From the NCBI GenBank assembly GCA_027492485.1, contig JAPUER010000066.1, positions 1-64,000 of the forward strand: a stretch of 64,000 bases of DNA. The letters are read 5' to 3'. This document shows positions 27,752-38,587 of this stretch, piece by piece (within the stretch, counting starts at the first letter, position 1; every line of letters begins with the position of its first letter). The DNA comes from Betaproteobacteria bacterium. Lineage in GTDB: Bacteria > Pseudomonadota > Gammaproteobacteria > Burkholderiales > Casimicrobiaceae. Both the position numbers and the translations under genes were made by a program. The notes under the pieces are model-generated. The model worked only from the letters and a program-made list of their open reading frames with translations. It did not search any database and had not been told where the DNA came from.

Positions 27752-28681
27752 ATGAGCGAATCCCTCATCATTGCTACCCGCGAGAGCCCGCTGGCGCTCG
27801 CCCAGGCCCTGCACGTCAAGGCCGAACTGGAAAGTGTAATTCCCGGCCTTGCCGTCACCCTGCTCGGCATGACCACGCGCGGCGACCAGATTCTCGACAA
27901 ACCGCTGGCCAAGGTGGGCGGCAAGGGCTTGTTCATCAAGGAGCTTGAAGTGGCGCTGCAGGAAGGCCGCGCCCAGCTCGCGGTGCATTCGCTGAAGGAT
28001 GTGCCGATGGTGCTGCCGAAGGGCTTTGCGCTCGCCGCCATCCTGCCGCGCGAGGATGCCCGCGATGCCTTCGTCTCCTCGCGCTACGCCTCGCTGGCCG
28101 CCATGCCCGCGGGCGCCGTGGTCGGCACCTCCAGCCTGCGCCGCGCGGCGGTGCTCAAGCGCGCTTACCCGGCGCTGGAATACAAGTCGCTGCGCGGCAA
28201 CGTCAACACCCGCCTGGCCAAGCTCGATGCCGGCGACTACGACGCCATCATTCTCGCCGCCGCCGGCCTGATCCGGCTTGGCTTGAGCGAGCGCATCCGG
28301 GCCCGCATCGCGATCGAGGAATCGCTGCCGGCGCCCGGCCAGGCGGCGCTCGGCATCGAGATTGTCGCCGCCGACGAAGACACCGCCGAACTGCTGGCCG
28401 AGCTCGATCACGCGCCGACTGCCATCGCCTGCACCGCCGAGCGCATGGTGAGCCGGCTGCTCGGCGGCAGCTGCGAACTGCCGCTCGGCGCCTACGCCGA
28501 CTGGGTGGACGGCGAACGGCCGCTGCGCCTGCGCGCCTTCGTTGCCAACCTCGACGGCAGCGAATACGTTAGTGCCGAAGCGTTCGGCACACCGGACGCG
28601 CCGGAGGCGCTGGGTGAAGCAGTGGCGGCGGCGCTCAAGGCGCAGGGCGCCGATCGCATCATCGCCAGCCTGAACCTGTAG
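27752..28681 (+). CDS. hemC: Porphobilinogen deaminase (hydroxymethylbilane synthase)
   Basis: 309 residues. It polymerises four porphobilinogens into hydroxymethylbilane. The dipyrromethane cofactor Cys is at about residue 241 in [39 protein letters not shown] and the LRGNVNTRL substrate site are intact. The gene diverges from the thioredoxin-like gene with very little space, so promoters lie within coding sequence or in 27715-27751. hemD follows. Confidence 0.97.
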   Translation: MSESLIIATRESPLALAQALHVKAELESVIPGLAVTLLGMTTRGDQILDKPLAKVGGKGLFIKELEVALQEGRAQLAVHSLKDVPMVLPKGFALAAILPREDARDAFVSSRYASLAAMPAGAVVGTSSLRRAAVLKRAYPALEYKSLRGNVNTRLAKLDAGDYDAIILAAAGLIRLGLSERIRARIAIEESLPAPGQAALGIEIVAADEDTAELLAELDHAPTAIACTAERMVSRLLGGSCELPLGAYADWVDGERPLRLRAFVANLDGSEYVSAEAFGTPDAPEALGEAVAAALKAQGADRIIASLNL

Positions 28682-28713
28682 TTGCGCCGCCGTTGCCGAG
28701 GAGCGAACGCGAA

Positions 28714-29535
28714 GTGAACACCGATTTTCATTTGCGGCAACCGGCCGCGGCCAGCGCCGGCCCGCTCGCCGCTGTGCATCTGCTCATCACGCGCCCGGTG
28801 ATGCCGGCGTCGCGCACGGCGACCCGCGTGGCCGCGCTCGGGGCGACGCCCTACGTGTTTCCCACCACCATCATCGAGCCGCCAGCTGACACTGCGCCGC
28901 TGGCCACCGCGCTGGCCGATCTGCCGCATTGCTACGCCGCCATCTTCGTCAGCCCCAGTGCCGCCGAGATGACGCTGGCGCCGTTGGGCGCCACGCCACG
29001 CCAGCTACCCGCCGGGCTGCATGTGCTGGCGCCGGGGCCGGGCACGGCGGAGGAATTGAGCCTGCGCGGCGTGGCCGGCGTCGAAATCCCGGAAACCAGC
29101 TTCGACAGCGAGGGCCTGCTGGCGCTGCCGTCGCTGCAAGCCCCGGCCGTCAGCGGCAGGCGTATCGTGATCTTTCGCGGCGACGATGGCCGCGAACTGC
29201 TGCGCGAGGCACTGACGGCGCGGGGCGCGACCGTCAGCGCAGTCACCGCTTACCACCGCCGGGCACCGAATACGCCCCCCACCGGCCTGCTGGAACTGTT
29301 GCGCGGCGGCAAACTCAACGCCATCTCGGCGATGAGCAGCGACGCCATCGCCCATCTGGTGCCGCTGGTGCCGGAGGGCGAACGCGCGGCGCGGCTGTTC
29401 GCCTTGCCGGTGTATGCCAGCCATGCGCGGATCGCCGCGACCGCGCGCCAGGCCGGCTTCTGCAACGTCATCGAAACGCAGGCCGGCGATGCCGGTCTGA
29501 TCGCGGCATTGCTCGCCCGTTCGTCCGCCACGTAG
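28714..29535 (+). CDS. hemD: Uroporphyrinogen-III synthase
   Basis: 273 residues from GTG 28714, with GAGGAG 9 nt upstream; a TTG at 28693 is less likely. The family is divergent, but the N-terminal LLITRPVMPASR, the IFVSPSAAEM block and the C-terminal SSDAIAHLVPL pattern fit HemD. It cyclises hydroxymethylbilane with ring-D inversion. It follows hemC, as expected. The TAG stop (29533-29535) is the first part of a REP-type repeat. No hemX/hemY follows, unlike the common betaproteobacterial order. Confidence 0.9.
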   Translation: MNTDFHLRQPAAASAGPLAAVHLLITRPVMPASRTATRVAALGATPYVFPTTIIEPPADTAPLATALADLPHCYAAIFVSPSAAEMTLAPLGATPRQLPAGLHVLAPGPGTAEELSLRGVAGVEIPETSFDSEGLLALPSLQAPAVSGRRIVIFRGDDGRELLREALTARGATVSAVTAYHRRAPNTPPTGLLELLRGGKLNAISAMSSDAIAHLVPLVPEGERAARLFALPVYASHARIAATARQAGFCNVIETQAGDAGLIAALLARSSAT

Positions 29536-29609
29536 GAACGGCCCGCCGCCACCCGCAGCGCAACCGCTACAGCCCAACCTTTATCAGTCGCGGCAAGCCA
29601 CTCCTACAG
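29532..29609. repeat. REPIN-like inverted REP pair
   Basis: GTAGGAACGGC at 29532 and, in inverse orientation, GCGGCAAGCCACTCCTAC (to 29607) flank a loop of about 45 bp. The right arm corresponds to the widespread REP sequence TAGGAGTGGCTTGCCGC. The left arm supplies the hemD stop codon. Confidence 0.75.
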
Positions 29610-29625
29610 ACAGAAGAAGTACGCC

Positions 29626-30597
29626 ATGTCAAAACCCGAAATCGTCGCCATCGCTCCGCTGCCCGCGTTCTTTGCCAAACCGCTGCATGAGCACTTCACC
29701 GTGCACGATCTGCATGGTGCCACCGACGCCGAAGCCCGGCGCGCGCTGATCGCGAAGATCGCGCCGACCACGCGCGGCATGGTGGCCTTCGGCGGCTCGC
29801 AATTGGCGCCGGATCAACTGGCGAAATTCCCCCACCTCGAAATCGTCAGCGTGTTCGGCGTCGGCTATGACGGCATGCCGCTCGCGGCCTGTGCCGAAGC
29901 GAAGGTGAAAGTGACCAACACGCCGGACGTGTTGAACGACGAGGTGGCCGATACCGCCGTCGCGCTGACACTGATGACCTGCCGCCAGTTCGTCGGCGCG
30001 CACCGGTTCGTCGAGGCCGGCGACTGGCTCAAGGGCCAGTACCCGCTGACCCATTCGCTGTGGGGCAAGACGGCCGGCATCATCGGCCTCGGCCGCATCG
30101 GCAAGGGCATCGCCGAGCGGCTGGCGGCGCACAAGATGAAGATCGCCTATTTCGGGCGCAACCGGCAGGACGTGCCCTACGACTACTACGGCAATCTGGT
30201 CGAGATGGCCGGCGACGTCGACGTGCTGATCGCCATCACGCCCGGCGGCGCCGCGACCAAACATCTGGTCAATGCCGCCGTGCTGGAAGCGCTCGGCCCG
30301 AGCGGCTTTTTCGTCAACGTGGCGCGCGGCTCGGTGGTCGACCAGGACGCGCTGGTGCGGGCGATCGAGTCGGGCGCCATCGCCGGCGCCGGGCTCGACG
30401 TATTCGAGGCGGAACCGAAAGTGCCGGAAGCGCTGTTCAACCGCCGCAACGTGGTGCTGCTGCCGCATGTGGCCAGCGCCACCCACGAGACGCGGCAGGC
30501 GATGGCCGATCTCGCCGTCGAAAACCTGCGCCTGCACTTCGCCGGCAAACCGGTGAAAACACTGGTGCCGGAGCTGGCCGGCAAGGTCAGTCCGTAG
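29626..30597 (+). CDS. D-2-hydroxyacid dehydrogenase
   Basis: 323 residues. The Rossmann motif GIIGLGRIGKGIA, the NVARGSVVDQDAL Arg motif, the acid in LDVFEAEPKVPEAL and the His in LLPHVASATHE are present. This matches the glyoxylate/hydroxypyruvate reductase-like subgroup, which reduces 2-oxoacids. Substrate not determined. AGAAG lies upstream of ATG 29626. Confidence 0.9.
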   Translation: MSKPEIVAIAPLPAFFAKPLHEHFTVHDLHGATDAEARRALIAKIAPTTRGMVAFGGSQLAPDQLAKFPHLEIVSVFGVGYDGMPLAACAEAKVKVTNTPDVLNDEVADTAVALTLMTCRQFVGAHRFVEAGDWLKGQYPLTHSLWGKTAGIIGLGRIGKGIAERLAAHKMKIAYFGRNRQDVPYDYYGNLVEMAGDVDVLIAITPGGAATKHLVNAAVLEALGPSGFFVNVARGSVVDQDALVRAIESGAIAGAGLDVFEAEPKVPEALFNRRNVVLLPHVASATHETRQAMADLAVENLRLHFAGKPVKTLVPELAGKVSP

Positions 30598-30605
30598 CGC
30601 GAGCT

Positions 30606-30733
30606 ACTTACGGCTTTTTCATGGAACTCGCATTGGCTGTGGGTCTGCGCGCCGAAATGTAGCAAAGTCGACATTGCAAAAATTGCCCTGAAAAGCCATA
30701 AGCGACGGCGTTTCCAACAAAAAGATGATGATT
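30606..30733. repeat. ERIC-like palindromic element, copy D
   Basis: GTCGAC at 30667-30672. CTTTTT (30614-30619) mirrors AAAAAG (30719-30724). ATGGAACTCGC on the left is mirrored by GCGTTTCCAAC on the right. The element fills the gap between the convergent dehydrogenase and pdxA genes. Confidence 0.75.
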
Positions 30734-30755
30734 TTGGTGTGCGCCGGCCGAATCG

Positions 30756-31811
30756 TCAGTCTGCGCCGTCAATCCGCCCCAAATGCCAGCGCAGCACGTG
30801 CAGCAGATTCGCCTCCGACGCGATGCCGCGCCCGGCGATGTCGAACGCGGTGCCATGATCGACGCTGCTGCGCAGGAAGGGCAGCCCGATGGTCACATTG
30901 ACCGCGTGGTCGAGCCCGAGCAGCTTGACCGGAATCAGCCCCTGATCGTGATACATCGCCAGCACCACGTCGAACTCGCCGTTGCGGGCACGCATGAACA
31001 CGGTGTCCGGCGGCAGCGGATCGGTCACGTTGAGCCCCAGCGCCCGCGCCTGCGCGATGGCCGGCAGCAGCACGCGCGTCTCGTCGTCGCCGAGCATGCC
31101 GCCCTCGCCGGCGTGCGGATTGATGCCGGCCACCGCGATCAGCGGCGAGGTTTTGCCGAGCCAGCGGCCGGCGTCGTGGGTGAGCTTCAGCTTGGCCAGC
31201 ACCAGCGCCGGTGTCAGCGTGGCGAGTGCCTGCGCCAGCGGCAGATGGATGGTCGCCAGCACCACCTGCAGGCGCTCGCTGGCGAACATCATGGCGAACT
31301 GGTCGTCGCCGCTGCGCCCGGCGAGGCGGGCGAGGATTTCGGTATGCCCCGGCTCGCCGACGCCGGCGGCGCGCAGCGCCAGCTTGCTGACCGGCGCCGT
31401 CGCCATGCCGCAGGTGTGCCCTTGCAGGCTTAGCGTCGCGGCCTCGACGATTGCCTCGTAAGCCGCGTGCCCGGCTTCGGCGCTGACCTTGCCCGTCGCC
31501 GGCAACGCGGCAAGCCGGGGCACGGCATGCAGCGCGATCTCGTGCTCGTGCAAAGCCTCCGGCAGCGCGTCGTCGCGGCGCAGATCGACCTCGCGCAGGC
31601 GGAACCGCGGCGCGTAGCGCGCCAGCGCATCGCGCATCGCCAGCGGATCGCCCACCACCACTACGCGACCGCGCAGGATGGCGTCGTGCGCCAGCGCTTT
31701 GGCGACGATCTCGGGGCCGATGCCGGCCGGGTCGCCGGGGGTCAGCGCGAGCGGCCTGTCGGCCAGCGCGCGCTCCATCGAGTTATCGCGCAGTACGCGC
31801 TCAGTGGCCAT
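30756..31811 (-). CDS. pdxA: 4-hydroxythreonine-4-phosphate dehydrogenase
   Basis: 351 residues. LTPGDPAGIGPEI, the metal ligands in GHTEILA, NPHAGEGG and AMYHDQGLIPVK are present. It oxidises 4-phosphohydroxy-threonine in pyridoxal phosphate synthesis. ATG 31811 overlaps the pdxJ end by 11 nt, so the two are translationally coupled; an internal ATG (31778) is possible. In many proteobacteria pdxA neighbours ksgA; here it neighbours pdxJ, whose product it supplies. Confidence 0.96.
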   Translation of the reverse strand: MATERVLRDNSMERALADRPLALTPGDPAGIGPEIVAKALAHDAILRGRVVVVGDPLAMRDALARYAPRFRLREVDLRRDDALPEALHEHEIALHAVPRLAALPATGKVSAEAGHAAYEAIVEAATLSLQGHTCGMATAPVSKLALRAAGVGEPGHTEILARLAGRSGDDQFAMMFASERLQVVLATIHLPLAQALATLTPALVLAKLKLTHDAGRWLGKTSPLIAVAGINPHAGEGGMLGDDETRVLLPAIAQARALGLNVTDPLPPDTVFMRARNGEFDVVLAMYHDQGLIPVKLLGLDHAVNVTIGLPFLRSSVDHGTAFDIAGRGIASEANLLHVLRWHLGRIDGAD

Positions 31812-32568
31812 GACACATGCGGCGATAGGCGCGCGTGGCCTCCGCCAGCCCCATCAGCAGCGCGTCGGCGATGAACGCGTGACCGATCGACACCTCGTCC
31901 GGCGCCACCTCGCGCAGCAGCAGCGGCAGGTTGTGCAGATTCAAATCGTGTCCGGCATTCACGGCCAGCCCGATCTCGCGCGCCTTGCGCGCGGCATCGG
32001 CGAACGGCCGGCACGCCGCGTGCGCCGCAGCGCTCGCCATCACGTCGGCCACCGGCGCGCAGGCATGCGCGTAGGGCTCGGTGTAGAGCTCGATGCGGTC
32101 GGCGCCCGCCGCGCGCGCGGCGATCACGGCCGACACATCGGCGTCGACGAACACGCTCACCCGCGTGCCCAGCGCCTTGCAGCGCGCGATCAGCGGCTGC
32201 ACGGCGTCCATCTCCGCGCCCGCCGCGAACCCGCGATTGGAGGTGGGCACATTCAGCGCATCGGGCACCAGCGTCACCTGTTGCGGAGCAAGGTTGGCGC
32301 CGGCGAGGCTCTCTACAATCTGCACCAGATTGTGATGCGGGTTGCCTTCGACGTTGAACTCACGGCCGGGGAACTCGCGCAGCAGCGCCGCGATCGGTTG
32401 CATGTCGCTGGCGCGAATGTGGCGCTGGTCGGGGCGCGGGTGCACGGTGATGCCATCGGCGCCGGCGTCGAGCACGATGCGCGCGCAGGCCGCCAGATCG
32501 GGCAGACCGTTGTCGCGGCTGTTGCGCAGCAACGCGATGCGATTGATATTGGCTGAAAAATGAGTCAC
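31801..32568 (-). CDS. pdxJ: Pyridoxine 5'-phosphate synthase
   Basis: 255 residues from GTG 32568 (encoding MTHFSANINRIALLRNSR), which is the family N-terminus; no ATG is in frame nearby. ITVHPRPDQRHI, NVEGNP, YTEPYA and the GHDLNLHNL block are diagnostic. It condenses deoxyxylulose phosphate with the PdxA product. It lies 12 bp from the divergent dioxygenase gene, so regulatory space is very tight. Confidence 0.96.
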   Translation of the reverse strand: MTHFSANINRIALLRNSRDNGLPDLAACARIVLDAGADGITVHPRPDQRHIRASDMQPIAALLREFPGREFNVEGNPHHNLVQIVESLAGANLAPQQVTLVPDALNVPTSNRGFAAGAEMDAVQPLIARCKALGTRVSVFVDADVSAVIAARAAGADRIELYTEPYAHACAPVADVMASAAAHAACRPFADAARKAREIGLAVNAGHDLNLHNLPLLLREVAPDEVSIGHAFIADALLMGLAEATRAYRRMCHGH

Positions 32569-32580
32569 GGCGGGAACACC

Positions 32581-33315
32581 ATGCGAACGGTAGCGAACAG
32601 GGCTGAGATTGTGCAGGAAATGCGCGCCAAGGGTTTTTGCCTGATCGCACCGGCGCAGCTCGACGCCGTCACCGGCATTGCGCCAACCTCGCTTGACCCG
32701 CTGCGCGCAAGCTGGGACGCGCTGCCGCGCGACGCTTACCTGCGCGATGGGGGCCGCTACCGCTCGCGCCGGCATGCGTCGTACGTGCAAACGCCGGGCG
32801 CGTCCGCACTCGCCGACGTGCCGCATCGCGCGCACTGGCAGCCGCTGGACTACAACGCCTTGCACGGCGGCATCGAGCGCTGGTTCGAGCCGGTGACGCC
32901 GGAAATCGCGGGCAACGACACTTGGCGCCAGTTCATCCTGCGCGTGGGCGAACTTTGCGCCGGCACGCTCGCCGCGCCGCCCGAACGCTGGTACATCGAG
33001 GCGCATCAATTCCGCATCGACACCGCCGAGGGCATCGGCCGGCCAACGCCGGAGGGCGCGCATCGCGATGGCGTCGATTTCGTTGCCGTGGTGCTGGTCA
33101 ATCGCCGTGGCGTCAAGGGCGGCGAATCGCGTGTGTTCGATGCCCACGGCCCGAGCGGCGTGCGCTTTACGCTCACCGAGCCGTGGTCCGTGCTGCTGCT
33201 CGACGACGCCCGCGTGATCCACGAAACGACGCCGATCCAGCCCGACGGCGAGGCGGGCGTGCGCGATACGCTGGTGCTCACCTACCGGCGTGGCGGCTTT
33301 CAGGATCCGGCGTAG
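32581..33315 (+). CDS. 2OG-Fe(II) dioxygenase family protein (BsmA-like)
   Basis: 244 residues. The iron ligands fit H-x-D in AHRDGVDFVAV and a distal His in ARVIHETTPI. An Arg in RDTLVLTYRR could bind 2-oxoglutarate. This resembles the PF10014 family, which includes amino-acid hydroxylases; the substrate here is unknown. ATG 32581 is preferred over 32560, which would overlap pdxJ. The DUF296 gene follows convergently. Confidence 0.82.
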   Translation: MRTVANRAEIVQEMRAKGFCLIAPAQLDAVTGIAPTSLDPLRASWDALPRDAYLRDGGRYRSRRHASYVQTPGASALADVPHRAHWQPLDYNALHGGIERWFEPVTPEIAGNDTWRQFILRVGELCAGTLAAPPERWYIEAHQFRIDTAEGIGRPTPEGAHRDGVDFVAVVLVNRRGVKGGESRVFDAHGPSGVRFTLTEPWSVLLLDDARVIHETTPIQPDGEAGVRDTLVLTYRRGGFQDPA

Positions 33316-33326
33316 CGCCGGTCGGG

Positions 33327-33740
33327 CTATCGGCGGTCGTCCCGATCGCTGCCGCGGACGACCAGCTCCCGGAATCCGGTGCCGGCGTCGGGTTCGCGCG
33401 ACAGCCGGTAGCCGGCGAATTCCGCCAGCAGCAGCTCGGCGGTGGTCCGCACTTCGCAGCCATAGCAGACGTGACCGCCCAGCACTTCACCCGCCGCATT
33501 GGCGACGGCCATGTGCAGATGCGCGCCATCGGCCGCGATCGAACCGGCCAGCGTGAGGATTTCCAGCGGGCCGGCGAGCAGACGCTCCTGCGTTTCGTTG
33601 GCCATACGCAAGCGGGCGCCGGTCAGGCTGCCGATACCGCTGACGACAAAACCCGACCCGTGCGGTAGCGTTGCCGCCAGCGCCTCGATGGCGCGACGAA
33701 GGTCGGTTCCGGGGGGCAGTCGGCAAGGGCGAAATGACAT
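33327..33740 (-). CDS. PPC/DUF296 domain protein
   Basis: 137 residues. The PPC fold motifs GFVVSGIGSLTGARLR, GPLEILTLAGSIA and HLHMAVANAAGEVLGGHV are clear. Bacterial PPC proteins are trimeric with a putative metal site formed by the His residues. In plants the domain is linked to AT-hook DNA-binding proteins, but bacterial roles are poorly defined. The protein covers the whole domain with no extra DNA-binding module. Confidence 0.82.
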   Translation of the reverse strand: MSFRPCRLPPGTDLRRAIEALAATLPHGSGFVVSGIGSLTGARLRMANETQERLLAGPLEILTLAGSIAADGAHLHMAVANAAGEVLGGHVCYGCEVRTTAELLLAEFAGYRLSREPDAGTGFRELVVRGSDRDDRR

Positions 33741-33761
33741 CGTGGCTCCGGTTAGCAGGCA

Positions 33762-33789
33762 CGCGTGGGCAACAAGTTGCCCACCCTAC
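33762..33789. repeat. GTAGGGTGGGCA-type palindromic repeat, single copy
   Basis: CGCGTGGGCA and TGCCCACCCTAC arms around a short loop. Same family as 26375-26472. Confidence 0.8.
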
Positions 33790-33807
33790 CGCCGGACAAG
33801 GCGACTG

Positions 33808-34194
33808 CTACTGCCCCGCCGGCGGCTGCCACAGCTCCACCTTGTTGCCTTCCGGGTCGATCACCCAGGCGAAGACGCCGTACTCGGAATCGTCGATCTT
33901 GTCGAGCACGTTGCAGCCTTCTTCCTTCAGCAGCTTGTGCAGCGCCCGCGCATCCTCGACGCGGTAGTTGATCATGAACGGTGCCTTGCCCGGCGCGAAC
34001 TGCTCGGCCGATTCGCCGCTGACCGACCAGATGGTGGTGCCGCCGGTCGGCTTTCCGTGTTCGTCGGCCCACGAGAACGCCGCGCCGCCCCACACCTGTA
34101 CGTCGATGCCCAGATGCCGCTGGTACCAGGCGTGCAGTGCCGGCGCGTCCTTGGCCTTGAAAAAGATACCGCCGATGCCTGTGACTCGTTTCAT
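33808..34194 (-). CDS. VOC/glyoxalase-fold protein
   Basis: 128 residues. GIGGIFFKAKDAPALHAWYQRHLGID at the start and WVIDPEGNKVELWQPP at the end mark the two beta-alpha-beta-beta-beta units of the VOC fold. It is a paralogue of the protein at 26496-26864, sharing the same N- and C-terminal blocks. Substrate unknown. It is co-oriented with the CdiI-like gene upstream. Confidence 0.88.
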   Translation of the reverse strand: MKRVTGIGGIFFKAKDAPALHAWYQRHLGIDVQVWGGAAFSWADEHGKPTGGTTIWSVSGESAEQFAPGKAPFMINYRVEDARALHKLLKEEGCNVLDKIDDSEYGVFAWVIDPEGNKVELWQPPAGQ

Positions 34195-34233
34195 GGCGCC
34201 TCCTGCATGATCAAACGTGCATTGTGCAGAAAA

Positions 34234-34557
34234 TCACCGACCTTGTTCGGCGTCTCTTGCCGCGACCCGTTCGAGGCGGAACGCAACCGCAGCCAGCCAC
34301 GCGCGCACTTCGGCGTCGGTTTCGCCGATCAGCACGTCGGGCGCAAACAGGGCCGTCAGGCTGCGCAGCGCGTCGTTGCCGTGTTCGTGCAGAAATTTGC
34401 CAATGTCCGCGCGCACGCCAAGCCGCTGATACGGCCAGGACGAGGCGATGAAGTCGTCGATGATTTCCAGATCCAACGCACCGTCGTCGTAGCAATCCTG
34501 ATGGAAGTAACCGCCCAAGAATTGGGCGAGATAGGGGTAAGCGAGGTGATTGGTCAT
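34234..34557 (-). CDS. CdiI-like immunity protein, orphan
   Basis: 107 residues from ATG 34557. The N-terminal YPYLAQFLGGYFHQDCYDDG block and a long helical remainder resemble the CdiI_2-type contact-dependent growth inhibition immunity family. There is no cdiA or cdiB in the window, so it would be an orphan immunity gene. Alternatively it may belong to a related small helical family with another role. The ribosome-binding site is weak. Confidence 0.6.
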   Translation of the reverse strand: MTNHLAYPYLAQFLGGYFHQDCYDDGALDLEIIDDFIASSWPYQRLGVRADIGKFLHEHGNDALRSLTALFAPDVLIGETDAEVRAWLAAVAFRLERVAARDAEQGR

Positions 34558-34601
34558 GTCGATGCGCTGCGAGTCACGGGGCCTACGCGAGGAATCAAGA
34601 A

Positions 34602-34629
34602 ACAAAACGGCCCATCGGGGCCGTTTTGT
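34602..34629 (-). terminator. Rho-independent terminator after fadD
   Basis: ACAAAACGGCCC pairs with GGGCCGTTTTGT around a 4-nt loop. Read on the minus strand it lies 20 nt after the fadD stop and ends with a T-rich stretch. It also shields the CdiI-like gene from fadD transcription. Confidence 0.85.
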
Positions 34630-34649
34630 GACGGGTTGCAGAACGGCAA

Positions 34650-36344
34650 CTACGCCGCCTTCTTCTCCATATCCCGAAGCTCCCGCCGCAGGATTTTGCC
34701 GACCGGGGTTTTCGGCAGGTCGGCGCGGAAGACGATGTATTTCGGCTTCTTGTATCCGGCGAGGTTGGCCTCGCAGTAGTCGCGCACCTGCTGCTCGGTG
34801 AGGTTCGGGTCTTTCTTGACGATGAAAACCTTGACCGCTTCGCCAGATTTTTCGTCGGGCACGCCGATCACGGCGCATTCCAGCACGCCGGGGCAACTGG
34901 CAACCACATCTTCCACCTCGTTCGGGTAGACGTTGAAACCGGAGACCAGCACCATGTCCTTCTTGCGGTCGACGATCTTCACGTAGCCGCGCTCGTCCAT
35001 CACGCCGATGTCGCCGGACTTGAAGAAGCCGTCCGGCGCGAACACCTTGGCGGTTTCGTCGGGGCGCTGCCAGTAGCCGGCCATCACCTGCGGGCCGCGA
35101 ATGCAGATTTCGCCCGGCTCGCCCTGCTTCACGTCGTTGTTGTCGTCGTCGCGGATGGCAATCTCGGTGGACGGCAGCGGCAGGCCGATGGTGCCGGAGT
35201 AGGCGTCGGTATCGGTCGGGTTGCAGGTGGCCGAGGGCGAGGTCTCCGAGAGGCCGTAGCCTTCCACGATGGGGCAGCCGGTGGCGGCGAGCCAGCGGTC
35301 GGCCACCGCCTTTTGCACCGCCATGCCGCCGCCGTTGGCGACGCGCATGTCGGACACGTCGAGCTCCTTGAACGACGGGTCATTGAGCAGCGCGTTGTAG
35401 AGCGTGTTGACCGCCGGGAACATGTGGATCTTGAAGCCCTTGAGGCCCTTGATGGTGCCCGGAATGTCGCGCGGGTTCACCACCAGCAGCACCAGGCCGC
35501 CGGTGCGCACCGCGAGCAGGAAGCAGACGGTGAACGCAAAGATGTGATACAGCGGCAGCGCGCAAACGGTGGTGAGTTGCTCCGGCGGTTTGGGCTTTTT
35601 CGGGTGGTGCAGCGCCGGCTGCATCCAGGCTTCGGATTGCAGCACGTTGGCCACGATGTTGCGATGCAGCAGGGTGGCGCCTTTCGACACGCCGGTGGTG
35701 CCGCCGGTGTATTGCAGCACCGCCGGGTCTTCGAATTTGGCTTTCGACGGCGACAGCGCCAGCGGCTTGCCGCGGGCGACGGCGTCGTTGAACTTGACCG
35801 CCGTCGGCAGCGAGAACGGCGGCACCATTTTCTTTTTGTTGCGCACCACGTAGTTGACCAGACCGCCCTTGATGAAGCCGAGCATGTCGCCCATCGCGGC
35901 GAGGATCACGTGCTTCACCGGCGTCTTGTCGAGCACCTGCTGCAGCGTGCTGGCGAAGTTTTCCAGGATGACGATCGCCTTGGCGCCGGAATCCTTCAAC
36001 TGGTGCTCCAGCTCGCGCGGCGTGTAGAGCGGGTTGACGTTGACCAGCACGAAACCGGCGCGCAGGATGGCGGCGACTGCGATCGGGTACTGGAACACGT
36101 TGGGCATCATGCAGGCAACGCGGTCGCCCGGCTGCAGGCCCACGCTCTGCAGGTAGGCGCCGAGCGCGCGGGAGGTTTCGTCCACCTCGGCGTACGTCAG
36201 CGTCTTGCCCATGCTGTTGAAGGCAGGGCGGTTGGCGTACTTCTGGAAGCTTTCCTCGAGCAGTTGCACGATCGAGCTGTACTGGTCGTACTTGATGGTG
36301 GCGGGCACGCCGGCCGGGTAGTTGTTCAGCCAGGGTTTGTCCAC
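34650..36344 (-). CDS. fadD: Long-chain fatty acid-CoA ligase
   Basis: 564 residues from GTG 36344, preceded by AAGGAGGA, a near-perfect ribosome-binding site. AMP-binding motifs YTGGTTGVSKGA, GYGLSETSP and the C-terminal DRKKDMVLVSGFNVYPNEVE, plus the acyl-adenylate Lys in KTPVGKILRREL, are all present. It activates fatty acids with ATP and CoA for beta-oxidation at the inner membrane. Other fad genes are not adjacent. A palindromic element separates it from divergent uup. Confidence 0.95.
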   Translation of the reverse strand: MDKPWLNNYPAGVPATIKYDQYSSIVQLLEESFQKYANRPAFNSMGKTLTYAEVDETSRALGAYLQSVGLQPGDRVACMMPNVFQYPIAVAAILRAGFVLVNVNPLYTPRELEHQLKDSGAKAIVILENFASTLQQVLDKTPVKHVILAAMGDMLGFIKGGLVNYVVRNKKKMVPPFSLPTAVKFNDAVARGKPLALSPSKAKFEDPAVLQYTGGTTGVSKGATLLHRNIVANVLQSEAWMQPALHHPKKPKPPEQLTTVCALPLYHIFAFTVCFLLAVRTGGLVLLVVNPRDIPGTIKGLKGFKIHMFPAVNTLYNALLNDPSFKELDVSDMRVANGGGMAVQKAVADRWLAATGCPIVEGYGLSETSPSATCNPTDTDAYSGTIGLPLPSTEIAIRDDDNNDVKQGEPGEICIRGPQVMAGYWQRPDETAKVFAPDGFFKSGDIGVMDERGYVKIVDRKKDMVLVSGFNVYPNEVEDVVASCPGVLECAVIGVPDEKSGEAVKVFIVKKDPNLTEQQVRDYCEANLAGYKKPKYIVFRADLPKTPVGKILRRELRDMEKKAA

Positions 36345-36488
36345 GGGTTCCTCCTTGAAACGATGCGCAAATGGCGGACGGTGCGTCGTGCGCAATGTGC
36401 AGCGGCACAACGGTTTGCGAAGCATGATAGCAGCGCAAAATTTGGGTGCGGTGCAGCATTTCCGGCGTTTGAACTGGGGTGCGATGTC

Positions 36489-36614
36489 GTTACATCTTTT
36501 TAGGTAAAGCCTCATTTCAATTGGGAAAAGATGGGCAAATGACGCAAAGTCGACTTATTACGTTTTGCCGATGTGAGCCCAACGTGTACGCCATTTGACG
36601 AAAAAGCTGATACA
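36489..36614. repeat. ERIC-like palindromic element, copy E
   Basis: The best-preserved long copy. GTCGAC is at 36549-36554. CTTTTT (36496-36501) mirrors AAAAAG (36601-36606) around the same centre. GGCAAA and TTTTGCC form inner arms, and TTCAATTGGG on the left is inverted on the right as GCCCAACGTG. It lies between the divergent fadD and uup genes, where it could affect their promoters. Confidence 0.82.
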
Positions 36615-36634
36615 CCGCCGACTACACTTTGCAC

Positions 36635-38554
<1,920 letters not shown>

Positions 38555-38587
38555 GCAATGCCAATCGCGCCAGGAGCTTACTACCCG

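Noticed and set aside
27715..27753. Overlapping divergent start codons of the thioredoxin-like gene and hemC within one CATG
   Set aside because: A downstream GTG (27714) gives a more normal signal peptide, so the overlap may be an artefact of start choice.
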